A stretch of DNA of 32,971 bases from an uncultured Lachnospiraceae bacterium (GTDB lineage Bacteria; Bacillota; Clostridia; Lachnospirales; Lachnospiraceae). The notes beneath the pieces were generated by a model that ran no database searches, was not told the DNA's origin, and saw only the letters and a program-made list of their open reading frames with translations. The position numbers were made by a program, and so were the translations under genes. The stretch covers positions 1 through 32,971 of the forward strand of contig CAMNTQ010000037.1 of NCBI GenBank assembly GCA_946558695.1, read 5' to 3'. Each line of letters starts with the position of its first letter. The stretch's first letter is position 1. This document shows positions 7,059 to 13,792 of this stretch, one piece after another.

Positions 7059-8195
7059 ATGAAAGAGGTTAATATTAAACACAGAGCAGATGGCAGATAT
7101 GAGGCGCGTATAGTCATTAATGGAAAGAGAAAATCCATATACGGAAAAAGCATTTCCGAAACCAGAAAAAAGGCAAAGCAATTACAGCAGGAAATTAATA
7201 AGGGCAATGTAATTTCAAAGAATGTTCGATTAAACGTTGCTATGGAATCCTATCTCACAGATATAAAGAGATGCAAAGTAAAACCTACTACTTACGACAG
7301 AGTTGAGAGTACATTTAAGTACCATATAAAAGATGAACCTCTAGGAAGAATGCAGTTAGGAGCGATTACAGCACAAGATATTCAAAAGCTATTATCCGAA
7401 CAATGCGAGAAGGGGTTAAGCGCATCCAGTATCAAAAAAATATATAATCTACTGGGAGAATTTTTCAGATATGCAACCGCAACACGTGAAATCGGATGGA
7501 ATCCCATGTTGTTAGTTGAAATGCCCCATCCTTCCAAAATCCAATACGAATCGAAGGAAATGGAAGTTCTGAACTCTTTGGAAATGAAACAGGTTCTTTC
7601 CGTTGCCGAACAAATCAACGAAGATGGACAGCCCTGTTACAGATACGGCGAAGGCATAGTCCTTTTACTGCTCACAGGTCTGCGTTCAGGAGAACTTAGA
7701 GGAATCCGCATAAATGACATTGATTTAAAACAACGTGTATTACATATTCATACAAATGTAGTATATGCGAAAGACAGGCAAAACGGTGGTATTCAATATA
7801 TTATCGGTGATGTGAAAACAAAAAAATCTATTCGGGAAATCCCATTAAATGACAGAGCAATCTTGGCTATAGAGCGGTTACTCAACACAACATATAATCC
7901 CGAAACAGGATTCCTTCTTTGCACTTCTAAGGGTAAGATAGTGACACATTCGCACTTGCAACGTTGTTATTCTGCAATTCTAAACAAGGCGGGCATAAAG
8001 CACATGGGGATGCATTCAACAAGACACTCTTTTGCTACGGCTATTCTAAAAGATGCCGAAGATAAAGGACAGATTAAAGAAGTTTCTGAACTGCTGGGTC
8101 ATTGTGATGTCAGTGTTACCTATGAGCATTATATAAAAGCCTCAAATGAAGACAAACGAAATCTTGTAAATCAATTAGATAAATTAGTAAGTTAA
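7059..8195 (+). CDS. int: Tyrosine-family site-specific integrase
   Basis: The enzyme cuts and joins att sites to insert and excise the element. I prefer the ATG at 7059 (378 residues), downstream of AAAGGA; the ATG at 7047 overlaps that ribosome site. There is an N-terminal arm-binding region (about 1-50, with RADGRYEARIVINGKRKS), a SAM-like core-binding domain (about 57-155) and a catalytic domain. Catalytic residues are visible: Arg in LTGLRSGEL (R209), Lys near VKTKKS, HSTRH (H319, R322), LGH (H348) and the nucleophile Tyr in TYEHY (Y358). It resembles Tn916/phage-type integrases. Arm-like repeats and the att core follow its stop, as expected. Confidence 0.95.
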   Translation: MKEVNIKHRADGRYEARIVINGKRKSIYGKSISETRKKAKQLQQEINKGNVISKNVRLNVAMESYLTDIKRCKVKPTTYDRVESTFKYHIKDEPLGRMQLGAITAQDIQKLLSEQCEKGLSASSIKKIYNLLGEFFRYATATREIGWNPMLLVEMPHPSKIQYESKEMEVLNSLEMKQVLSVAEQINEDGQPCYRYGEGIVLLLLTGLRSGELRGIRINDIDLKQRVLHIHTNVVYAKDRQNGGIQYIIGDVKTKKSIREIPLNDRAILAIERLLNTTYNPETGFLLCTSKGKIVTHSHLQRCYSAILNKAGIKHMGMHSTRHSFATAILKDAEDKGQIKEVSELLGHCDVSVTYEHYIKASNEDKRNLVNQLDKLVS

Positions 8196-8199
8196 TCTT

Positions 8200-8240
8200 G
8201 GGGTCAGTTCTCAGAAAGTGGGGTCAATTGGGGGTCAATT
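8200..8240 (+). repeat. Three GGGGTCA direct repeats, likely integrase arm sites
   Basis: GGGGTCAGTT (8200-8209), GGGGTCAATT (8220-8229) and GGGGTCAATT (8231-8240) lie just after the integrase stop and about 60 bases from the att core. Same-direction repeats in this place are typical arm-type binding sites of tyrosine integrases. Confidence 0.75.
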
Positions 8241-8299
8241 TTCAAAACACTTTCCCGGAAACGGCACAAAATCAACGTTTTACAGCGGTCAAGCGGGGC

Positions 8300-8341
8300 T
8301 CTCCAAAACCTTTGGCGGGGGTTCGATTCCCTCATCCCCTG
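8300..8341 (+). other. attR: 3' part of a tRNA-Trp gene
   Basis: The sequence matches tRNA-Trp from base 31 to the discriminator: anticodon loop CTCCAAA (8301-8307, anticodon CCA), ACCTT, variable TGGC, T arm GGGGG-TTCGATT-CCCTC (8317-8333), acceptor ATCCCCT and G at 8341. The 5' half is absent: upstream bases cannot form the AGGGGAT acceptor strand, and the anticodon stem breaks at base 8299. This is the usual mark of integration into a tRNA gene, with the intact copy restored at the other end of the element. The original tRNA terminator seems to follow. Confidence 0.85.
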
Positions 8342-8352
8342 TTGGTTGAATG

Positions 8353-8400
8353 AAAAAGTGTTGTAAATCTTGAATTTCAAGTCATTACAGCACTTTTTTT
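8353..8400 (+). terminator. Terminator downstream of the tRNA-Trp fragment
   Basis: AAAAAGTGTTGTAA (from 8353) pairs with TTACAGCACTTTTT (from 8385) with one mismatch, enclosing a second stem CTTGAA/TTCAAG, and ends in seven T. It is probably the native terminator of the tRNA-Trp gene. Confidence 0.85.
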
Positions 8401-8443
8401 ATCTGCAGATTAATTTTTTACTATTTGGCAAAACTCCGCAGGT

Positions 8444-8739
8444 GTGTGTGCATTGCGCAATCAGTATTTAGCGAATATATTCTATTGTCTGCGACTGATT
8501 GAAGCATACGGTATAGGAATTCTTAAAACCAATAAATGTTACAATGCTTATGTTGTACAACCTATGATCGAAACAACAGGTAATGCTTTTAAAATTACGC
8601 TTCCTAATACCAACTTCCATGCAGAAAGACAAAAGGTTCTATCGTTCGTAGCGATGTAGAAATGGCACTAGTTGTATCCCAATCTACCGCAATCCTGCAA
8701 AATCTGCGATACCACGAGAATATACAGAGAAATAATTAA
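8444..8739 (+). pseudogene. Remnant of a RecG-like / HATPase_c_4 (AlbA-4 type) regulator
   Basis: Only the C-terminal part remains. The first segment has ALRNQYLANIFYCLRLIEAY, GIGILK and NAFKITLPNTN, which fits the C-terminal half of proteins with an AlbA_4 plus HATPase_c_4 domain (often misnamed RecG-like helicases). The frame then hits a stop at 8657-8659, but shifting frame near 8640 continues as IVRSDVEMALVVSQSTAI and ends at TAA 8737-8739, matching the winged-helix tail of the same family. So there is a frameshift and a missing N-terminus. The start coordinate is arbitrary, as no real start codon exists. It lies just outside the att site and may be the remains of an earlier insertion or of a chromosomal gene. 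Confidence 0.75.
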
Positions 8740-8877
8740 GGTTACATCATTCAAATATAAATGTAAAATTAATCAATTCTAATCAAAAATTTTTCAGGCA
8801 GGCATAACTATCAACCGGTGCAACGATGAAGGAAATTCGTAAAAAACGCAGGAATACCGTCTTGCAGCATAATAATA

Positions 8878-8917
8878 AAGCAACGGTGCAACCTCTTTAA
8901 AGATTGCACCGTTGCTT
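8878..8917 (-). terminator. Terminator of the secreted PPC-like gene
   Basis: AAGCAACGGTGCAA (8878-8891) and TTGCACCGTTGCTT (8904-8917) form a perfect 14-bp stem. On the minus strand it is followed by a T-rich TTATTATTATG, and it lies about 70 bases past the stop codon of the gene at 8987-10228. Confidence 0.75.
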
Positions 8918-8937
8918 ACATAGTATTACTTCCTTAT

Positions 8938-8962
8938 GGGAGTCCGCCTAAACCGGACTCCC
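8938..8962. repeat. Short perfect hairpin between gene end and terminator
   Basis: GGGAGTCCG (8938-8946) pairs with CGGACTCCC (8954-8962). Neither side has a convincing T run, so it may stabilise the mRNA 3' end rather than end transcription. Confidence 0.6.
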
Positions 8963-8986
8963 CTTTAACACACAGTGTTCTAAACA

Positions 8987-10228
8987 TTATTTCCATGCCA
9001 TAGCATAATAACCCGATGATTTCGCATTCGCTCTCTCAATCTTAACATAATAAGTTCCTTTCGGATAGTTATACAATGTAAATTCGTATCCTCCGTATCT
9101 ATAGTCGAAAGTTTTGCTGGACACTTTCTTTCCGCCCCTATACACAGTTACTCTAAACGCACCATTCGTCTGCCCTTTGACAGTAATCTTTGTTGTCTTC
9201 TTATTGGTCTTTTTGAACTTATACCAATCAGCCTGACCATTACCAGCTAGAATCATTCCTTTTACTGCCTTGCCCCGCTTTACCGTAACCGCTTTCGCCT
9301 TGTTCTTTCCGCTCTTCTCCTTTACCGCGGCGCCCTTAATCTTAAAATTATAGAAACCATTTGAATTATAGGAACTCTTCACCCGAATATAATAAGTCTG
9401 ACCTTTTTTCACGCCATAGGTTGGATAGTATCTCAACGGAGTCCAGCCGGATAATGCTTTCTTCTTTGAATTATAGAGAGCCACATTATAGCTGGAAGTA
9501 TTCTTACTGCCATATGCCTTTATAATCCCGTTCTGCGAAGCTTTGAATTTGAATAAATTAGACTGCGCATCCTTTTGCCCGACTGCAATCTGCTTTCCGA
9601 TTCCAATCGTACGGTCGCCTCCGTTAATAAATTGAGCGCCAACCGCAGCACCCATATATACAGTCCCCTCCGGTGTTGATGAATATACATCCGAATATAC
9701 TCCCAGATAGTATGTTCCCTTTGCAGGAACCTTGAACATCCTATCCGTTACATTCCCTGGATCTGCAAAATAATATGAATCAACAGCCTGCGTCAGCCCT
9801 GCATCTCTGAACAGTCCATAACGAACGCGCTCTGATCCCCGTGCGCCTACTGTTAACACCAACGTACCTTTCGGAAGCGATACCCGCTGGCTGTAGCCAT
9901 AATAATAATCCTTTCCCAATCTATAGGTACTGGTATTCGTCCATTCAACCATTCCTATATCAGCATTCTTTTCCGCCCCTGTTACTACTTGGTTCAAAGG
10001 AATACTTCCTGTAATAGTCGCCTTGGCCGTAATTTCTTTTACGGAACTTGAATCACTCATTGTCCCGAGTACATTTGTCCCCTGACTCTGAGGTATTGCC
10101 TCTGCCTCAACCTTTGCTTTTCCTGATGCCGAAACTCCCCCGTCTTCTGCCTGTACAACATTTCCGGCTGACATAACAAGCGCAGAAACCAACAGCGCAG
10201 ATAAGATTCTACTCATTCTTTTCTTCAT
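8987..10228 (-). CDS. Secreted protein with PPC-like beta-sandwich domains
   Basis: The 413-residue product starts with a signal peptide (MKKRMSRILSALLVSALVMS, cleavage likely after VVQA). After a low-complexity linker (about 27-75) come three regions with the beta pattern of bacterial pre-peptidase C-terminal (PPC) domains: about 95-195 (YYYGYSQRVSLPKGT to GTYYLGVYSD), 220-300 (NLFKFKASQNG, GQTYYIRVKS) and 315-413 (ADWYKFKKTNKK, KGTYYVKIE). There is no protease or other catalytic domain attached. The start is well supported by AAAAAGGAGAACAGG. It is a monocistronic gene with a terminator behind it. It likely acts at the surface or in the medium as a binding module; the ligand is unknown. Confidence 0.8.
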   Translation of the reverse strand: MKKRMSRILSALLVSALVMSAGNVVQAEDGGVSASGKAKVEAEAIPQSQGTNVLGTMSDSSSVKEITAKATITGSIPLNQVVTGAEKNADIGMVEWTNTSTYRLGKDYYYGYSQRVSLPKGTLVLTVGARGSERVRYGLFRDAGLTQAVDSYYFADPGNVTDRMFKVPAKGTYYLGVYSDVYSSTPEGTVYMGAAVGAQFINGGDRTIGIGKQIAVGQKDAQSNLFKFKASQNGIIKAYGSKNTSSYNVALYNSKKKALSGWTPLRYYPTYGVKKGQTYYIRVKSSYNSNGFYNFKIKGAAVKEKSGKNKAKAVTVKRGKAVKGMILAGNGQADWYKFKKTNKKTTKITVKGQTNGAFRVTVYRGGKKVSSKTFDYRYGGYEFTLYNYPKGTYYVKIERANAKSSGYYAMAWK

Positions 10229-10506
10229 AATCCTGTTCTCCTTTTTAAGTTTATGTATGTTATTATCAACACTGATAACATTATATCAAACTCTTTCACA
10301 CTATTCAATCTGTAATCTCTTTTTTCTCGTTTTATAATTATTTTCCTTCTTTTTATTTACTTTAGTTGAGTTATCTTTCTATTTCATATTTTTTTATTTA
10401 ATTACAGATATTTGAATAATTCCTGTTTTCTAAATTCATATAATAACAATTTTTTATTACAAACCCCTTGTTTTCATATATTTTTTATTTATTTTGCAGG
10501 AAATCA

Positions 10507-10534
10507 TTGACGAACCGTCAAAATATGATAGAAT
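10507..10534 (+). promoter_or_regulatory. Promoter of the aminotransferase gene, with a dyad over the -35
   Basis: TTGACG (10507-10512), a 16-base spacer and TAGAAT (10529-10534) form a plausible promoter. TTGACG-AAC-CGTCAA (10507-10521) is a perfect inverted repeat overlapping the -35, so a repressor may bind there. The rest of the 350-base divergent gap (10229-10581) is AT-rich and holds nothing else I can name. Confidence 0.65.
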
Positions 10535-10581
10535 GGTAACGTTGAGATTTAGAATCAGGATTGATGATGGAGGTTATAAAA

Positions 10582-11868
10582 GTGGCAGCATATAAGGAAT
10601 TATCAAAAGAAGCGTTACTGGAATTAAAGGAACAGCTTGAAGAGCAGTTCGCAGAAATAAAAGCTAAGAACCTGAAGCTTGATATGTCCAGAGGGAAGCC
10701 GTCCGCAGAACAGCTTAACCTTTCCATGGAGATGATGGATGTACTTACAAGTGATTCCAAGCTGACATGCGAAGAAGGCGTGGACTGCCGGAATTACGGT
10801 GTATTAGACGGTATTAAGGAAGCAAAGCAGCTTCTTGCCGATATGATGGAAGTACCGAAAGATAATATCGTTATTTTTGGGAACTCCAGTCTGAACGTGA
10901 TGTTCGATACGATCTCGCGCTGTATGACGCACGGCGTACTTGGAAGCACTCCGTGGTGCAAGCTTGATAAGGTAAAGTTCTTATGTCCGGTTCCGGGATA
11001 TGACAGACACTTTGCAATTACGGAATATTTTGGCATTGAGATGATCAATGTCCCTATGACGCCTACCGGACCTGATATGGACATTGTGGAAAGATTAGTA
11101 AGCTCCGACCCTGCCATCAAGGGCATCTGGTGCGTCCCGAAGTATTCTAATCCCCAGGGTATCACCTATTCCGACGAGACTGTCCACCGTTTTGCCGCAT
11201 TAAGACCCGCCGCAGAAGACTTCCGTATCTTCTGGGACAACGCGTACGGCATCCATCATTTGTACGACGATAAGCAGGACTATCTGATTGAGATTCTGAT
11301 GGAGTGCAAAAAAGAAGGGAATCAGAACATGGTCTACAAGTTCTCTTCTACTTCCAAGATCAGTTTCCCGGGTTCTGGGATCGCAGCGATCGCGGCATCC
11401 GACGATAACCTGAAGGAAATCCGCCGGCAGATGCGGATACAGACCATCGGCCATGACAAAGTGAACCAATTAAGACATGCCAGATTTTTCGGAGACATCT
11501 CCGGCATGGTCAATCACATGAAGCGCCACGCGGCGATCATGCGCCCGAAATTCGATATCGTGCTTTCCACTCTGGAAAAGGAACTTGGCGGCCTTGAAAT
11601 CGGTTCTTGGCAGGCTCCAAGAGGAGGGTACTTTATCTCATTTGATTCACTGGAAGGCTGCGCGAAGAAGATTGTCGCGAAAGCTAAAGAGGCCGGACTG
11701 GTAATGACTGACGCAGGAGCTACCTTCCCATACGGGAAAGACCCGAAGGACAGCAATATCCGTATCGCTCCGTCCTATCCGACGCTGGAAGAGCTGAAGC
11801 TTGCCGGCACAACATTTATCCTTTGCGTAAAGCTGGTAAGTATTGAAAAGTTATTGGAAAGTAAATAG
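10582..11868 (+). CDS. Aspartate aminotransferase, type Ic (PLP-dependent class I)
   Basis: The enzyme likely moves the amino group between aspartate and 2-oxoglutarate. I take the GTG at 10582 as the start because GGAGG lies 8 bases upstream; earlier TTG/ATG codons overlap that site. That gives 428 residues, normal for the Aminotran_MocR (pfam12897) family of aspartate aminotransferases. Visible motifs are SRGKPSAEQLNLS near the N-terminus, FGNSSLNVM, VPKYSNPQG, FWDNAYGIHH and the PLP lysine segment SSTSKISFPGSG, followed by RGGYFISFD. The gene stands alone, convergent with radA across a shared terminator. Substrate is from family knowledge; other amino acids are possible. Confidence 0.85.
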   Translation: MAAYKELSKEALLELKEQLEEQFAEIKAKNLKLDMSRGKPSAEQLNLSMEMMDVLTSDSKLTCEEGVDCRNYGVLDGIKEAKQLLADMMEVPKDNIVIFGNSSLNVMFDTISRCMTHGVLGSTPWCKLDKVKFLCPVPGYDRHFAITEYFGIEMINVPMTPTGPDMDIVERLVSSDPAIKGIWCVPKYSNPQGITYSDETVHRFAALRPAAEDFRIFWDNAYGIHHLYDDKQDYLIEILMECKKEGNQNMVYKFSSTSKISFPGSGIAAIAASDDNLKEIRRQMRIQTIGHDKVNQLRHARFFGDISGMVNHMKRHAAIMRPKFDIVLSTLEKELGGLEIGSWQAPRGGYFISFDSLEGCAKKIVAKAKEAGLVMTDAGATFPYGKDPKDSNIRIAPSYPTLEELKLAGTTFILCVKLVSIEKLLESK

Positions 11869-11895
11869 ATATTCCGCACAGGCAAAGATATGATA

Positions 11896-11939
11896 AAAAG
11901 GGCGCCAAACCGACGCTAATACCGGTTTGGCGCCCTTTT
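11896..11939. terminator. Bidirectional terminator between aminotransferase and radA
   Basis: AAAAGGGCGCCAAACCG (11896-11912) and CGGTTTGGCGCCCTTTT (11923-11939) form a perfect 17-bp stem with A and T runs on both sides, so it can serve both convergent genes. Its right end reaches the radA stop codon. Confidence 0.9.
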
Positions 11940-13299
11940 AAGATATTAGAAAATGAATCGCCTGATTCACCGACTTGACGCCGATCACTTCCATTCCTGA
12001 GACCTCCCCTACCGCCTTGCATGACACTTCCGGTATGATACAAGTGTGAAAGCCAAGCTTCTTCGCCTCTGCCACCCGCTGCTCCGGCATCGTGACCGCA
12101 CGGATCTCTCCGCTTAATCCCACCTCACCGAACACGATCATATCCTCAGAAACCGGTTTATTCTTATAGCTCGAGACAATCGCCATAACGATTCCCAGAT
12201 CAGCCGCCGGTTCACTCAGGCGGATCCCGCCCGCAATATTCACATAGGCGTCGTAATTAGACAGCGGAAGCCCCAACCGTTTTTCAAGGACTGCCATCAG
12301 TAAATTCACTCGGTTATAATCAAGTCCCGCCGCCGTTCTTCTCGGCATCCCGAAATTACTCCGGCACACCAGCGCCTGAATCTCCATAAGCATCGGCCTC
12401 GTCCCTTCCATCGCGCACGCGACGACAGATCCTGACGCGTGCTCCGGTTTGCCGCTCAGCATAAACTCTGACGGATTCTCTACCTCTGCAAGTCCGCTCT
12501 TTTGCATCTCAAACACACCGATCTCATTCGTAGAACCGAACCGGTTCTTAACTCCCCGCAGGAGCCGGTAGGAGGCATGCCTGTCCCCCTCAAAATAAAG
12601 CACTGTATCTACCATATGCTCCAGCACTCTCGGCCCGGCAACCGTCCCTTCCTTCGTCACATGCCCCACGATAAAGATCGATATATCAAGCCCCTTCGCA
12701 AGCTGCAGCAGAATATTCGTAGACTCCCTTACTTGAGAAACACTCCCCGGCGCCGAACCCACTTCCTCGCTGTACATCGTTTGTATCGAATCAATGACTG
12801 CCATCTCAGGCTTATACTGCTTTATAACACCCCGGATAATATCAAGATTCGTCTCGCACAGGAGCGACAATGTATCTTTAAAATCGCCCATCCGGTTTGC
12901 CCGAAGCTTAATCTGCCTAAGCGACTCTTCTCCCGATATATACAAAATCTTCTTATCCAAATCCGCCAGTCTCTGACACACCTGCAGCAGTAAGGTGGAT
13001 TTCCCGATACCCGGATCTCCGCCTACCAGCACAAGAGAGCCTCGTACGATTCCGCCCCCTAAAACCCGGTCCAGCTCTTCGATTCCCGTCCTGATTCGTT
13101 CATCTTCATCGGTGGAGACACAGCTCAGACTGACAAGTTCTGCCTCCCGGACAGCTCTAGCGGCGCCCTGTTTCACTGACGCCGCCTTTTCCTCTGCAAA
13201 TGTATTCCATTCTTTACATACGGGGCACTGCCCCAGCCATTTACTCTCTTCATGCCCGCAGTTCTGGCAGAAGAAAATGCTTTTCTTAGCTTTTGCCAT
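11938..13299 (-). CDS. radA: DNA repair protein RadA
   Basis: RadA is a RecA-like helicase that drives branch migration in recombinational repair. The 453-residue protein has the family parts in order: a zinc finger with C11-x2-C14 and C25-x2-C28 (FFCQNCGHEESKWLGQCPVC), an ATPase with Walker A GGDPGIGKST (93-102), the RadA-specific KNRFG motif (GVKNRFGSTNEIG) and a C-terminal Lon-protease-like domain (from about 300; SGKPEHASGS, GGIRLSEPAADLGIVMAI). It starts one base after the stop of the upstream gene at 13301-13714, so they are co-transcribed with clpC. RadA next to clpC is a frequent Firmicute order. Confidence 0.97.
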   Translation of the reverse strand: MAKAKKSIFFCQNCGHEESKWLGQCPVCKEWNTFAEEKAASVKQGAARAVREAELVSLSCVSTDEDERIRTGIEELDRVLGGGIVRGSLVLVGGDPGIGKSTLLLQVCQRLADLDKKILYISGEESLRQIKLRANRMGDFKDTLSLLCETNLDIIRGVIKQYKPEMAVIDSIQTMYSEEVGSAPGSVSQVRESTNILLQLAKGLDISIFIVGHVTKEGTVAGPRVLEHMVDTVLYFEGDRHASYRLLRGVKNRFGSTNEIGVFEMQKSGLAEVENPSEFMLSGKPEHASGSVVACAMEGTRPMLMEIQALVCRSNFGMPRRTAAGLDYNRVNLLMAVLEKRLGLPLSNYDAYVNIAGGIRLSEPAADLGIVMAIVSSYKNKPVSEDMIVFGEVGLSGEIRAVTMPEQRVAEAKKLGFHTCIIPEVSCKAVGEVSGMEVIGVKSVNQAIHFLIS

Positions 13300-13300
13300 A

Positions 13301-13714
13301 TTACTTCTTAACCACTCTGACTTTCACACTCTTGCCGAGCGCCAGCTCTGTACTCACGCTCAGCTTCCCGCTCAAGTTCGTCGTCATATCTCCGACATTC
13401 ACATCATCCATATACACTACATATCCGCTGTCCGCTTCAAGCCCCAGCGTGAACTGCGAGTCCTTCTCACCTGACACCGAGAATGACACTTCCTCCTCCG
13501 AAGCAAAAAAATTCTCAACCGCGGTTCCCGGAACCGACTCATACACAAACATACCATTCTTCTCAAGCTTTGTAATCTCAGAAAATGTCTTTACCTTATA
13601 CAAATCCCCCTGAAATCCAAATCCGTCCAGTTTTGTCTTGCTATCCAGTGTATAATCACCAAAGCTAAGAGTTCCGTCTGTTTCTGCTTTCAAAAGCTCT
13701 TTCACTGCTGCCAC
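13301..13714 (-). CDS. Conserved hypothetical protein between clpC and radA
   Basis: The 137-residue protein starts at a GTG with AGGAGGA 7 bases before it. It has no signal peptide, membrane segment or catalytic motif that I recognise. The sequence is rich in short beta-like stretches (TLSFGDYTLDSKT, FTLGLEADSGYVVYMDD, SVKVRVVKK), suggesting a small all-beta fold with two halves. It lies in the clpC-radA transcript, one base before radA, so it may be coupled to RadA translation. Its role is unknown. Confidence 0.8.
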   Translation of the reverse strand: MAAVKELLKAETDGTLSFGDYTLDSKTKLDGFGFQGDLYKVKTFSEITKLEKNGMFVYESVPGTAVENFFASEEEVSFSVSGEKDSQFTLGLEADSGYVVYMDDVNVGDMTTNLSGKLSVSTELALGKSVKVRVVKK

Positions 13715-13792
13715 TTATTTATCCTCCTCGTTCCTATGCAGCGCCTGCCGGCACTATATTTATCTTTCCATACAGTATACCTTAAATCTGGT

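Larger units (their letters stand above)
2292..8341 (+). mobile_element. Integrative mobilizable element core in tRNA-Trp (left end not seen)
   Basis: The AT-rich block carries, all on one strand, two HTH regulators, an FtsK/TcpA-type ATPase, an HUH Rep, an excisionase, a tyrosine integrase, arm-like repeats and a tRNA-Trp 3' fragment at 8300-8341. No VirB4-like ATPase, lytic transglycosylase or other type IV secretion gene is present in the visible part, so it resembles a mobilizable element, or an actinomycete AICE-like layout where one FtsK-like protein moves DNA. The right end is 8341. The left coordinate given here is only where recognisable element genes begin. An intact tRNA-Trp should mark the true left end and none is in the window, so the element probably extends past base 1. 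Confidence 0.75.

Noticed and set aside
8270-8341. Complete tRNA-Trp gene
   Set aside because: The upstream bases cannot form the acceptor or D arms, and the anticodon stem breaks at 8299; only the 3' part is present.
8826-8900. 24-codon open frame starting MKEIRKKR
   Set aside because: No convincing ribosome site, and it ends inside the terminator hairpin.
8938-8962. Second intrinsic terminator
   Set aside because: The stem is perfect but neither strand has a T run; the hairpin at 8878-8917 fits better.
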